DNA of 64,000 nucleotides from Bryopsis sp. KO-2023 (taxonomy: Eukaryota > Chlorophyta > Ulvophyceae > Bryopsidales > Bryopsidaceae): assembly GCA_030272585.1 (NCBI GenBank), contig BSYQ01000007.1, positions 3,352,001 through 3,416,000 of the forward strand, in the 5' to 3' direction. The notes under the pieces were generated by a model. That model did not search any database. It had not been told where the DNA came from and worked only from the letters and a program-made list of their open reading frames with translations. Made by a program: the position numbers and the translations under genes. Below are positions 22,070-34,775 of this stretch, one piece after another. The first letter of the stretch is position 1, and each line of letters starts with the position of its first letter.

Positions 22070-24483
22070 ATTTCATGAAGTTGTGATTGCCTTTCCTTCT
22101 TTCAGAAAGTGGAACAATCTCAATTGACAAACTCAAGCATGTCTGGCCGTCGACGTTCATATCCAAATGCATATCTTAGTTAAAATGCTTACAAAACAAA
22201 ATTGAGAAAGTCGGTTGCGTGGACCATCAGGGATTTAAACTTCAGAGGGAGTCCCCCCCCCCCAAAAAAAAAACAAAGAACTTTTATCCGATGACATTTC
22301 AAGCATCCAAGATGTTAGTTAAGTTAAACAGGCAATCACAAAGAAAAAAGAAAAAAAGTGCCGAGATTTTTCAAATGTCTTGTTTTGGGGCTGACAGCCC
22401 CTGTAGCGCGTCCACTCTGCATATTGTTTTTATTTTATTTTATGTTTTTATTTAAAAAAGGTCAGGTCAGATGGGTGTGATCAACAAAAAGTTGAAGAGG
22501 GAGAGTAGTGATTGTTAGAAACACACAGGCATCGGGGGAGGGGGGGGAAGAGAAAAATATAACACAATATGCGAAGAAAAAAATATTACACAGTATGCGT
22601 ACGTTTGTAGATATGGACACATGTATGTGTACGAAGGAAAATAAAAATTTCAGTTACTTGGCTGGTTGCCTTTCTATGGGATTGCCAAAAAAAACACCCT
22701 AGATGCAGGTGCGGACATGTATTTTCTTTTCTTATTCTGAGGGTGTACATGTGGTTGGAGTGTCGAGTGAAAATTTCCACTTCCAAAAAAAATATATAAT
22801 TAATATATAGATTTTGGATGGGTTTGCTGACGGAAGGGATATATTTGTATCATTAATTTCTTTTTTAATTGTTTTTCTTATGTGGATTTCGGAGTGGCCC
22901 AAGCCTGGCTCTGACCGAATTTTTAAATTCTAGATGCCATTCCATGGGGCACTTTTTTTTTCTTCTTTGGTTTATTTCGGTGCTGCATCGTATTTTATTC
23001 GGTTAGTTTTTAAAACGGTAACATATCTTGTGGGGGAAATCGTCTTCTCCAAAACAGTTGCACTGTGAGGTGATATCTAGGGTGAAAAATTTATATATCT
23101 AGGGGATACTGTGTGGGGACTGGTGTTGGTGATTATATATAAGAGGGGTCATTTGAATTTGCTTAGGTGGTGATGAGGTAAAAGAAGAGATGTGGACGGT
23201 GTATTTGACAGTTTAAACGCAAGGTTTCTTAATAGTTTTCGAAGTACATTCATCCATTGTCTGCAAAACCCAGAACATTGCCCTGATCAGAGAATTATCC
23301 CTGAAGTGATTCGAGGAGGACTAGAGAAAACATCTAGAACATTGTTGGGAGTGCTGATGCAGTCTACATCCCCAATTGGTGAAGAATGAACAACTGATAG
23401 GTGGTCACATTTGCAGAGGAGAATTGCATGTCAATCAATCAATCAATCATTTTATCCTTGAGAAGGTGGCTGGGGTTGTATATCTGGGGCATGTCTCTTG
23501 TTTTGTTGTGTTGAAAGGGTGGGTGTGAGGTTGCCCAACGATTGGATTGGAGCAACAGTGGCACCTCTCAGGCCATTTTCCCCCTCCATAAACCACATGA
23601 AATCATCCAGTACATAATTCATGCAAAGAAAGTACCGCCAATTCACTGAACTCATTCCCCAGCAGTATTACTCCCAAATGCACACTGCAGAAAAAGAAGG
23701 TGACTAATCAGCCCCAGTTTCTGTTGCCCTATGCCCCCTGCAACAGCTACCTCTTTTGTGTGTTTTATGTATCCAAGCACGTTGTATTTTTTGCCTCCAT
23801 TTCACAAGGGTGGGCCTTGTGATGTGATGTTTCGTATAAAACGTCATGCGTAGACGTCACATGGGGCGACGTGGCGTCACCAGCGCATCAGGTGTGCAAG
23901 AAAAAGCCCATCCGAAATCAATTCACCCGTTCTCGAGGGGAGGCAAAGAGAATTCACGCCTATCGTCACTGGGATCGACTGTCTGGGGAGGGCTCTCCCT
24001 GTTCCTTGGCGTTCAATATGGAAGGACTGCGGGACGTAGGTTTCGTCAGCAGTTTATCTGGTTTGCGGGGAGGGTTTCGAACAATCGCACCCTCTTCACA
24101 AACATATATGGCAGGTGCTGCAAGCCGACATGCACCACACATGATGGAGAAACCCTTTGTGCTTTTGGTTTACATTCCTTCCATTCCTGTCCCTTTTCCT
24201 ATGTTGATGAAAAAACACATCGTTTCTGATCCATGGAGCAGGAATTCGACATATTCATGCATTCTATCACACAAAATGTACATCGCTGGTCAGCAACACT
24301 TCGATTTCCTTAGTCGATTTCCACTGGGGGTGATTGTCATTTTTTCCCAAATTTCATTGAGCGATACGAAATGTAGTAACTTCATTCAGGAGGATGAATG
24401 CCTCACATATTTTTCCACATATTTTGGTTTTGTCCTTTAGTTTGATCTGGTTTTGGAATGCAGCATGGGAGGAAGGGTACAAG
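22070..24483. other. intergenic, no firm gene
   Basis: AT-rich with T runs and an (ATCA)n stretch near 23438-23456. Around 23846-24230 overlapping open plus frames occur with higher GC. A short upstream exon of the coiled-coil gene could lie there (ATG near 24018 followed by GTAGGT), but no join could be confirmed. Confidence 0.4.
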
Positions 24484-27400
24484 ATGTCGCCGACATCCCT
24501 CCAATCATTGAGCCCAGGCAGTCTGAGGGGCACCTCACAGTTCATTGGGGTTGAAGAAAATCTGCAGGATATTATGAGCACTCCATGGCACAGGTAACAA
24601 ACTTACAGAACAAGTTGAAAAGAAAAGAAAAAAAATGGGAAGGAAATATTCGGAAGGAGTATTCCACTTCCGGGAAAATATAAAAAAGAAAAAAGAAAAG
24701 ATCTGCCGGAAATAACCTTTTCAGCTCATTTACATTGGGAAACAAGAAAATATCAAAACAGAAACAGAAATGATAATTTGCAGAGAGTGCCACACATAAA
24801 CAGTGTTTTTGGATTTTTTTTATTGGTGGTGGTAGCACAGCTCCCCAAGCAACAGCCCTGAAGCTGTTGGGTTTGAAGATTCGCCAACCATCAGTCAGAC
24901 TCGACGGCCTTACTCAGCAGCCACGTCTCCAAAGAAACTCACGGTAGGATGAATCACAATGATTGCAGTCCTGCTTTCCAAATAAATCAATAAAAAAACA
25001 CAAAAACACTCTCTGCAAATTATCATTTTTTATTTATTTATTTATTTATTTTTGCACCCCAAATCTGCTTAAAGAATGGCATCTCCTCGATACGTTTTAA
25101 CCGATACTAGCAATAATCCGGGTTTGTGCTTTGTTGAATTTGGCAGGCTATGTTTTCTCCTCACCCAGCCTCACAACTGGCATACTTGAATCTTGCGGAA
25201 GCTTCTCATGGGGGGTTGGCTGCCCCGGAGACTTACCAGCAACGCACCCCACTTCACAGCCCTCCTCAGCATGTGCAAACCCCATGGAATCCTAGACCTC
25301 AATCTGCCAGGCCTATCAACACCAATTCTGTAAGATTTTCCATACCGCCTAAAACAAAAGCTGGTAAAATGAAAACAAATCCCTACAAACAAACAAAAAA
25401 AAACAAAAAAAGAAAACTTGTTTTTATTCCTTGAAAACAAGTTCTAGTCAGCTTGTTCTCCTATGACAGACACAGGAAACCCTCGATATAAATTGATTCA
25501 AGCAGAATTTTTTGAGTCCTTGAGTTGACGTTCATTGGCATTTTTGCACATTAAATAGGGGGCACCTCCTGGTGGCTTTATTGTTGAGGAGGACGGTGAA
25601 GCCGAAATGGGTGGAGCACCAAAGGTGGTTCACTCACCCATCCCACCCAGGCCAGCCAACGAAGACTATGAAAATCGGAACATGTAGGGCTTGGAAATGC
25701 AGTTGCCTGTCTGTCTGCTCGCAGACAAGACTCCAGTGATATAAATCCTAGTTACAGTGCGTTTTCAATATCCACCCCTCCTCCCCATATCCGGAAGAGC
25801 ATCTCCATAATAAAGCCCATTCCAATTGGTTCATAAAGCAACAGGTGCATGTCTCTCTCAAGAAACCTTGCACCAATCTTCTTGTTGGGGGTTTCCTTCC
25901 TGTACAAGGTTGCTCATATTTTCACGTTTCCTCTTTCACTTCTCGTATGCTTTTCGGTCGAAAGGGTTTCAATTTCTTTTACCTATGGTTGCTGATGTTA
26001 CTTCCCTTTGAATGCCCCTTTTCCAGAGTTGCAGGAGATCCTGTGGATGAGTCTTGGGATTTGGTCGAACGAGGTGGGGACAGCACGGCTCTGAGGACTG
26101 AACTAGCCAGACTGAATGCACAATATAAGGATGCACAAGAGGCAATCGAAAAAGCACATCAACAGGTCGGGTAAAAGCCCATCTGAATGAACCTCCTTTT
26201 CCGCATTTTCCAGCAAACACAATTTTTGCTTCTCCTCCCTCACCTGTTGGTTTGGGTTTTTTTTTTTTTTTTTTTTGGGGGGGGGGGTATTTTTATGATC
26301 GATGGGCGGAATGTGGGCATGCGAATGCATGTCAGAGATCTTTCAGCAATCCATGTGCAGGAAATGGGAAAAATAGAGTCGTCACTGAAACGTTGTCTTC
26401 TGTAGTTAAGGTTTTGTTGTTGGATTTTCCCCTTTGAATTAAGGTTGAGGAGCAAAGCCTTCATTCTGCAAAACTGCAAAGGCGCATCAAGGTGCTGGAG
26501 GGCGAGGCCGAGATCCAAAACGACAAGCTGTTGAAGGCGGAGCAAGCAGCGCTGGATTATCAAGAAAGCCTCTCCAAAAGAGAAGCCGACTTCAAAACTC
26601 AAGGAAACCACCTCCACATCACACGGTACCACCCCTACAATCTAGATTTTTTTGGATTTTTTGTCTTTGGCTGTTTTTTTACCCCTTTTTTCCCTTGTTC
26701 GGGAGTGGGGGATATACTTGCCTCTTTTATATGCACTCCACTCGAACAAAATAAACCAATAAAGCTGAGAATCTTTAAATTGAAGAATATTTGAAACCCC
26801 AGCACAAAAGGGACATATCATACGATGGGTATCTTTAATGATAATGATTTTTCGATTTCTTCCCTCTGCGGAAATGATGTGTGTTATTTTCAAATATTAT
26901 TGGGAAGAAGTGGTTATAGTATTCTGCAAGTGGTTGCAGAATACTATGCTAATATCGTTGCCCGACATACAGGCAGCAGAATGAAGCCTTGGAGCGAGAT
27001 GCAAGGATGATACAAGAAGAGATCGAAAAAGAAAGAATGAAATGTCAAGTGCTGGAGGATAAGCTGTCCAATGCGAAAGACGAAATGGTGGCTCTGCAAA
27101 AAGAAATCTCACAGGAGCATCGAAAACAGCAAACTTGGTCCGCAGATGAAAGAAAAATGAATGCTGTGATGGAGTCCTGCAGGTAAAATTCCAAATCATG
27201 TGAAACAGGATTTCTTTTTATGAATTTAGAGGATGGTCTGTGGAAAAAATCATGTGGGTGCCTCCATGGGAAGAAAACAATAAGCTGAGCTCATAATGCT
27301 TGAATTTCACCTGCTGGTACATTGTATAGGTGAAAAGTTTATCGATCTTATTTTTGCTTTTCACTCAGGAAGGATAATCAGAGATTGGAGGAGGCTCTGG

Positions 27401-29667
27401 AAAAGAAAGAGTTGGAAGCGGCTTCGTTGAAAGAAAACCTGAAAGGAGCGCACAGAGATGCCGAAGGGGTGTCCAAAATCCTTCAGCAAGTGCAATTCGA
27501 AAACGCCACCCTCGCAAGAGAAAACACTTCACAAAAACGGACCATCGCAGGTTGGTTGTTTTCAGCATATGGCGCCATTTCTCCAACCAACCTTGAGGGC
27601 GATATTTTAAGTTGGTTTTGGGGAGGAGTTGGTGGGAAGCCATTATTAGCGAGTTTTTAATAGAGATTTTGAAAATAACAGAAACGATCTTCCACTGTGC
27701 AAATAATGGACATGGGGTCATTGCTCCAACACAATTGACCCACTTCCACGTAACCCTATTCGAAAACTAGCTTTAATATGTTCCTTTTCATGTTGCTTGC
27801 TTTCAGCTGATCGGGGGGAGGGGTGTTATGTGGTGTGGCAGAGCTGGAGGCTCTGGTGTCAAAGCTTGAGGACACCATCGCAATATCCAGAGAAGAAATG
27901 GCAGAATTGAAATACCGATGCAGAGAATTGGAAGGATCCGCTTTCAAGATGGTGAGATTCTCAACATGACATCTAGGTACCACATGCCTCTCCATGTGGT
28001 GGTGCTTTCCTCGGTCAACACCAGATTGTATCTCTTCTCATTCTTAATTTCCATCAGAGGCATGTTCCACCAGTCTGGAGCTTCTCCCCATTACCGAATA
28101 TGCGTTTGTTCAGGTTCCGGAGACGTACAACCCACATCATTTCCAGCATCCCCATCGACAAAGGCCTTCCCAACCTCGGACCTCCAGGAAATCCTTCCCT
28201 TGGCAACAAGAATTCGACGAACCCCCAGCCCCACATGAACTCAACCCTCACTACCATCCCCAAGAGCAATTCCCTCCCGCCGTTGCTGGGATGGGGAATT
28301 TCTCGACTCGCGCTCCAGCGTACAATTTGCCCAGCAGACATGAAGAAAGAGATGCAGCAACGGGTCAGCTTGGACGAGGGGTGCAGTTTGATTTGCCACC
28401 CCAAAGTGGATACAGCAGAGATCAAGGCAAGCTGGGATTTTCGGACGAGGATGTCAGGGAGGAGAGAGAGAGGGAACGGTCCGACATGTGAGTTTGTTTT
28501 CATCTCCAAACATGATGCAACATCTTTCTTGTTGCAATAATGCCATGTTGGTTTTTTTTTCCATGTGGATGTTTCCTGAGACTTCACCACTGTTGCACGA
28601 CTCCCTCCCCACAGAGCAGCAAAACAAAGTGCTGGACATGCAACATTTGAACAATGTGCGTTCGTTTAGCCATGACTGTCATGGGCTTTGGGGTGGTTCC
28701 AAGTGTGCGGGTGGTGTCGGTGAATGAAATTCTTGATTCTTCGTCCACCAGCGAAGCTCTAATACAACCTGTGTCTTTCCTAGGTTCAGCAATGTTCGAG
28801 AGTCCAACTCTTACAGCAGATCCCATGAGCAGGAAGCTTCACCAAATCACAACCTTTCCTCGAGTAATGAATACACCAGGGAGGAGCACATGGACAAGCC
28901 ATCTATTGGTGAAGCAAAGCATCCCATGACCACCGCCAGGCATGTCTCGCCAATAGTGGTGAGTGAATGGGGCGAAATGGATCCGACATCTGATTGGCAA
29001 CCCAGAGGGAAGAAAACGCAACAAAGGAAGGGACGGACATCGTTTGAGCGATCAGTCAAGGTAACCTGCGTTTGTTTTGACTTTCGAAGGATTCATGCAT
29101 GGGCCCAGTCTTAAGATGAGGATGGGCGCTGTTCCTATTCACCATACGGAGCCCTTCGTATCGGGGCTGTTCCTACCTGCTGGCATTGCTTCTGTGAAAA
29201 GGAAGACACCCTTGCAATACCAAGTGGTGTTCATGATTTCGCCAGTGACCTATGTTTGCGGTATTGTGGAATTCCACCTTAGTCATTATCCTGAGTGAAA
29301 CTGCCCCCCCCCCAAAAAAAAAAAGAATAGGGAATAAGGTGGTGTTGGATCACTCAGGAGAATGACTAACCAGTTGAAGGGGTGTTTGTGAAATGATGGG
29401 GAGTGTGTCATTTGTTCGCTGTTGAAGTGATTTTTTATCCTATCGCAGGAGTCCATGAGGCGAACAAAGATTCTGGAAGACCACCTTGTGCAGCTGGGGC
29501 TGGAGAAAAAACAGCTGGAATGCGAGTATGTCAAAATGCCTCCGTACGGTGGCAGAACGCTGAATGCCATCACTCGAAAGCAATTGGTGGAAGGTCGACT
29601 TGAGGAAATTGGACGAGAAATCAGTCAAATCAGGCTGGAGCTCAAGATGTTGGCTTCCTCCAAATGA
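24484..29667 (+). CDS. long coiled-coil protein, centrosome/cilium-like
   Basis: Twelve exons: 24484-24593, 24841-24943, 25147-25363, 25560-25683, 26027-26165, 26444-26625, 26973-27182, 27369-27550, 27842-27951, 28114-28487, 28784-29060 and 29449-29667, about 748 residues. The N-terminal ~190 residues are Ser/Pro-rich and disordered. Exons 5-9 are a continuous heptad-rich coiled coil. Exon 10 is Pro/His/Gln-rich with a charged Glu/Arg end. The last exon is a separate helical module (KMPPYGGRTLNAITRKQLVEGRLEEIG). That module reminds me of a short C-terminal motif in some centrosomal or ciliary coiled-coil proteins, but I cannot name the family. The start is uncertain: the first exon frame is open upstream of the ATG, so an earlier exon may exist. 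It is convergent with the ERI1-like gene. Confidence 0.65.
26916..26947. repeat. perfect 14-bp stem hairpin in intron
   Basis: ATAGTATTCTGCAA, a 4-base loop, then its exact reverse complement, inside the sixth intron (counted from 24484) of the coiled-coil gene. It ends 25 bases before the acceptor, so it could influence splicing. Confidence 0.6.
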
Positions 29668-30230
29668 AACGTTTGGATTAATGAAGGGCAAAAACACAGG
29701 GAGACATAGAATAGAAAATGCATGGGTGGAATTGTGCATGCATGCCTATAATCATACATATAGTTCTGGGTGCTTCTTGAAGCGATTAGATGTGGAATTG
29801 TTGTACGCAGGGTTGATTGGATTTCTTAGCCGTCGATGCTTCAGCTAGGTGTTTTTACATACATATAGGAAAGAATGTACCGGTTTGAAGGGCAGGAGTT
29901 GTGTAAATGGAGAGGAAACAGAAGACATGTCGTTCAACTTTTTTCGTTTTCCAACCCAGCAAATTTTTCGTTGGTGCATGGTGCACCATGCATCATTCAA
30001 ATCAAACGAAAGAGCTACAATTTGCATGACAGACCAATGCGATCCAAACAACACAAGCTTCATAGGCCTGGTGGAAGGTGTCAGCAGAAGGGGCCAAATT
30101 TCATTTGCTTCAAGCAAGAACCCTGGAAAGGGTTGCTGCTACCCCTTACGGTACAGTGGCAAGAGTGGGTCAAATGGAGTTTTCCAAGGGTGAATGAGAG
30201 GCAAGAACATTTCCTTCCTTGACCCCCGAG
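29668..30230. other. convergent 3' intergenic region
   Basis: Lies between the stops of the coiled-coil gene (+) and the ERI1-like gene (-). Plus frames are open over 29850-30220 but have no recognisable content; I see no gene. Confidence 0.4.
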
Positions 30231-31773
30231 TCAGACCCCGCCAGCACCATCTGATCGTGGTGGTGGCGGTGGTGGAAATGTCAACTCCAAAGTAGTTCCT
30301 TTCTGCAGCAAGGCTCCTACACAGCGTGCGATGTTCTTGACATCGTCAATGCCTGAGTGATGCCGACCCTCATGCTCCAGATTGCACTCCGACAGCATTT
30401 CCATCATGCCCCTCACTTTAACCTGCATTTCTCAAACAAAAGGCAGTTAGAGTGGTTATTTTTTGACTGCTGAAAGCAAAGGGGTGAACCTCGCATGGGT
30501 TTCATTCCCCTGTGCTGCCTTCTCCCTGAAATCCAACACTGGAAAGAAAATATTCACAATATCAAGAATCACTGGTGGGTTCTTTGCTGAGGGGATGAAC
30601 ATTGATTTCCTAAGAGGAGGGTATTCTTTTTGGAAACAATTAAAAAACCCCTCACATTCTCTTTGGTTGCAAAAGTCTTCTTCAGGTTGATCCATTGGTA
30701 GAACAAGGGGGGTGTCGGCAAACCTGACAATGCTGCCTGTGAAAAAAAAAAAGGTAGGGTCATTGGCACTCAACCAGGAAGATTTCATTTCCTACCAACT
30801 TTTTTCCAGTCTTTTTCGCAGCAGACTCGACGGCTCAGCTTGGAGAACATTGGGGTATTTCCATATGAAGCAAAAAACAGCAAAAGGTACCTGGCGAGGC
30901 CACATTTGCAGTAAATCCCAATCACCGCAGGTCACGATGGCAGTATTCTGAGTAGTGAGTCCATTCCTTTCAACGAAGGCCAAGAAATCAGCATACACAG
31001 CATCAATAGTATTTGCCTGTAGCGCCCAAACCAACTGACAACTTCAATCCTGCTTTTGCGAGACAATCTGAAACTGGCCAGATCACTCATAGGCAGCTCA
31101 TTCTTGATGTAATGTAGTTGAAACAATGCAAGGATTCACAGTCATTCATTTTCTGTATCATATTCTAAAAGAGCGCCCCGACATTTGTGATATCTTTTCT
31201 TTTCCACTTTCTGGGCCAATCCTACGTTGACACCGTATAATATTTAAAATATCTAAGCTATTGCAATTCAAGACTCATGTTTTTGGTAATGCTTAAGTGC
31301 CAAGCACCTGATCCACCAAGTCTTGCGTGATTCCCGTCAACTGTGTGCAGAATTCCGTCAAAGTGGGATGGCTCATCGGGCGGACATACTGATGAAAAAG
31401 ATCAACCTGCTGAAACAGGCACCCACACAAAGCTGTCTGAAATCATCACAATTGAGGAGCAGACAGACATGGCGTTGCACCCGATCCCCACCAAAGATTG
31501 GGAGTCTTAGTAGGACGAAAAAAAGTGAAGAATAAAAAAAGTGCATGCATGTGCTCCACACAGAAGAGCGATGATCACCAGTGGATGGCCAACCTGGGTG
31601 GTGTCTGCTTCCATCAACAGGACAGGAAATTCGATAATCTCTTGTGGGTTGATTCGCTGTTTTCCCTCCTGACATGTTGCTTCGAAATCGAGAACCGCGA
31701 AGTGCGTAAATTGCTGCACTCTATGAACCGCACCACTCATCGCAATAGCAGCCAACGCGCATTTCGAAAGCAT
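30231..31773 (-). CDS. ERI1-like 3'-5' exoribonuclease (DEDDh)
   Basis: Five exons on the minus strand: 31594-31773, 31308-31416 region (31308-31406), 30891-31016, 30656-30736 and 30231-30422, about 225 residues. It belongs to the ERI1/SDE exonuclease group, which trims 3' ends of small RNAs, histone mRNA stem-loops or 5.8S rRNA. Motifs in order are Exo I AVLDFEATC with the following EIIEFPV, then FHQYVRPMSHPTLTEFC and LTGIT. These are followed by the TCGDWDL motif (Exo II region), FYQWINLKK, and EGRHHSGIDDVKNIAR, which supplies the His-Asp of Exo III. All catalytic acidic residues appear present. There is no SAP or nucleic-acid-binding domain, so it is a short form. The frame is open upstream of the ATG until it meets a dispersed repeat at 31801, so the true 5' end may be disrupted or lie beyond it. 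Confidence 0.85.
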
Positions 31774-31800
31774 ATCATGCTCCTGGATATGTTCGTTTCC

Positions 31801-32304
31801 GTTAGGGACCTAGGCTGAAGTCGCCTTGAAGCGAATGGGACGCAGGATCCAAATAAAGAGAATTTGCTGTGTTGTAACGCCCGCATGCCTCCAGGGCGTT
31901 ACATGATGAAGTGGTGATACGTACTTGGGGAGAGGGGGAAAGAGGGGGAAAAGCAGAAAGTCAAAGAGGGTTGTAAAGGACGTAAGTCCTCCAAACCTGT
32001 AAAAAATATCCCGTTTGTCAAAGAGGGTTATTTGCCTTCCTTGTGGTGTGTTGAAAGCTGTAAAAATACTGTTTTTTCTGGTCAACCCAGGAATTGCGTT
32101 CATTACATGCCAGCCACGTTGCATTTTTTTCTTCAGTGAAGCATGGGTCGATGATAAAGTTGGGAGGGTTGCTTAAGAAAAAATCATCTGAAGGGACTGT
32201 TACAAAAAACTAAAATTTTAATCACAACTTAGCCCTTTATTCCCCCACCTCACTTCTTATTCCGCTCAGCCTCTTTTAATAATCTAGCAAAAAAACCTGC
32301 ACTC
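31801..32304. repeat. dispersed ~0.5-kb repeat, copy 1
   Basis: Matches 46576-47117 along most of its length, from a shared GACC(T/C)AGGCTGAAGTCGCC end to a shared ACCTGCACTCA end. It has no coding potential. It sits immediately upstream of the ERI1-like coding start and is bracketed by near-identical 21-base segments (31734-31754 and 32301-32321). Could be a solo LTR or short interspersed element. Confidence 0.7.
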
Positions 32305-34280
32305 ATCGCAACAGCAGCCAATCGGCGAATTCGCTTTTTTTGGACATGTGTATTAAACATTCAGTATTCTCAACAATCTTGGGGCTTTTTTTCACTGTGA
32401 GTGGATCCCAGTCGTGCAAGTGGTGCAAATGGCTGTATGTGGGGAGGTAGGCAGCTAAAAACAATAGAGTCGGGTTCTAGGATATAGAAATTTCAAGAGG
32501 AAAACTGACATGGTTTTTTTTCCCCCCCCCCGGTGAAGAAAGGGTTGGTGATAGTCCTTATATCATGTTATTTACTGACATTGGATATGATTGGCTGAGG
32601 GGAAGGTGGTATCCATTGGGTTCAATTTTTGGAGCGAAAAGAGTGAGTGAACTAAGGATTTTGATGGGACCTGGTGGGGGTATGAGTAAAATGCCAAAAC
32701 TTAGGGGGGGGGGGGTTAGAAAGACTGGTGCGTGGTTTTTTTTGTTTTTTAGAGTTAAAAGAACAGATGTATACGAGTGCAAATAATCTGGAGGGGTAGG
32801 GACATTGATGGAAAGTGAAAAAAGATTATTCAGGTTCGAAATGGCGTTTCGATCAGCTATTTGTGGAGCGGGAAGTGATGACTGAAACAAGTCTTCTTCT
32901 GAAATGGTTTTTTTTTTGGAGATTTCTGGTGGAGGTTATTTTTGACTGATTTTATGTTTTTGTTGGGATTGCCGTGATGGATTTGTTTTTAACATTGGTA
33001 CAATTGGCACTGCAAAAGAGGGGAACTGTGACGGTGCTAATTTCTACTCCATGGAATTTTTTCTTTCATCAACTCATCAAATATTTTATTTCAAATTTGA
33101 ACTCATTTTGTGGAAAACCAGCTTTTAGTTGAGGCATGGTTGGTTGCAGAATCTGTCCAAACCCTCACTCTTCAAGAATGAAAAATATATACGTATATAT
33201 TCTTTGCAGAAATAAAGATGGGAAAGAAATATAGGAAGTTCAAAAAAATATAAAAAAATCTCGGAAACGAGGAAATAAAAATGATAATCATTTAGACACT
33301 CATAAAAAGAAGTCGCATGACTGGAAAAACTGTTTTGGCTATTTTATAAGAATAATGTTCGAAGGGTTGACTAGAATTTCCTACCATCCTCCTCTTCCCC
33401 AAAACGAAATCTAAAAATATGCAGAACAAGACTTTCATTTGTGCTTGATATCATCACAATATCGATTTGATAGGATGGCAAATTTGCTGGGTACCCAACA
33501 GCAAAAACACCAGTTGGAAAAATCCCCCTCCTGGCCCTTTTCTTGACATTCTTTTTATGTAAAAGTTCTTTTCACTCATTTCTACCCCTCATTCTTCGCA
33601 TCAGCTTTCAATCTCATCCAAGCCCCACACCAGCCAGGAATTTGAAAAATATATGAAAAAGGCCCATTCATATTTTACACTTTCAGCAAAACATTTGTGG
33701 GCTTCAATGCCACCTCCACAAAAAAAAACATAAAACTGTATCACCCCCTTCTGCCCCCTTCCTCTTGCTTTTCCATTAAACGTTTGATTTAGAAAACCAA
33801 CGTAAGAAATACTGATGGAATAATCAAAATTTTCAGAAGAGACTTAAAGAAAGCATCAAGTGCAACCAATCGTTCGACAACCAACCATTGATCCCTGAAA
33901 CATGACTCAGCCACAAGTCGAGCACCATATTTCAAATATCGATTCTCTCTACAAGTCCTACTAACAGACTCTTCATCCTTCCTTCAAACCAACTCCAGCT
34001 GATTGCTTGCACCCTTGCAGGGTACATTCAACTTTCTCCCTTTTTTCCCGTCACTTACGAATCGTCAGCATCACCACCTGCCATAAGAAAACCACCAACA
34101 TGAATCCTATCCTTGAAACGTGTTCACATGATTTTTTTTTAAACCATCAACGATTTCAGCTTTCAAAAAAAGAACTTTCATTTCACTTGGATTTTTTTCA
34201 AAGTTATATATTATCACTGTTCCACAAATAAACAGTAGTATTTATGTCGATTATATATATTTCAGAAATATTTCAACAAG
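32305..34280. other. intergenic, no gene seen
   Basis: AT-rich with homopolymer runs. No frame longer than about 110 codons and none with a domain. Ends at the first copy of the GC-rich cassette. Confidence 0.5.
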
Positions 34281-34284
34281 AATT

Positions 34285-34775
34285 TACCTTCTCCACAAAT
34301 CGCCACAGCAGCTCCCCACCCCCTTGCTTCGTCCCCTCCCCCCACGGGGGCCCGAACGAAACCCCCCAGCCGAGGGCCCCTCCTCCACAGCACCCGGTCT
34401 TCAATCTTCAGTCTCTGTGTTTGGCTACGGGGCACCTGTTTGGGGCAAGGGGGCAACAACACCCCCTTGCCCCACAAGAGAACACAAAAGCGTTAGTAGA
34501 TTGTCTTTAAATAGTTAATTCATCAAAATTGATTCAACAAAAAGTTCAACAAAAAATTACTCACACATGATAATCAAAAAATTAAAAATAGCTGAGAAGC
34601 GATCTTACCTTTGATAAGTGAGGGGCTCTCTTCGGTCTTGGTCCGGGCTGCTCGAGTGCTCCTTGCTTGAGGGTGCTGTGGAGGGGTTCCACAAGGCCAA
34701 GGGGTTCGTTCGACCCCCCACAAATGCTGCTACAGGCTGCAGCTGGGGGGAGAGGTGGGGGTGGGGGAAACACAC
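34285..34775 (-). repeat. GC-rich inverted-repeat cassette, copy A
   Basis: Left arm (~34290-34490) and right arm (~34610-34770) are GC-rich islands in AT-rich DNA and are partial inverted repeats of each other; both contain CGAACGAA and CCACAGCACCC in opposite orientation. On the minus strand the right arm is bounded by a pyrimidine-rich CAG and an AAAG/GTAAGATC donor (134-bp candidate exon 34609-34742). The left arm ends in a GTAAAT donor. A 12-bp perfect hairpin (GGGGCAAGGGGG) lies at 34442-34473. The hexamer GGCTAC occurs once. Confidence 0.7.
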
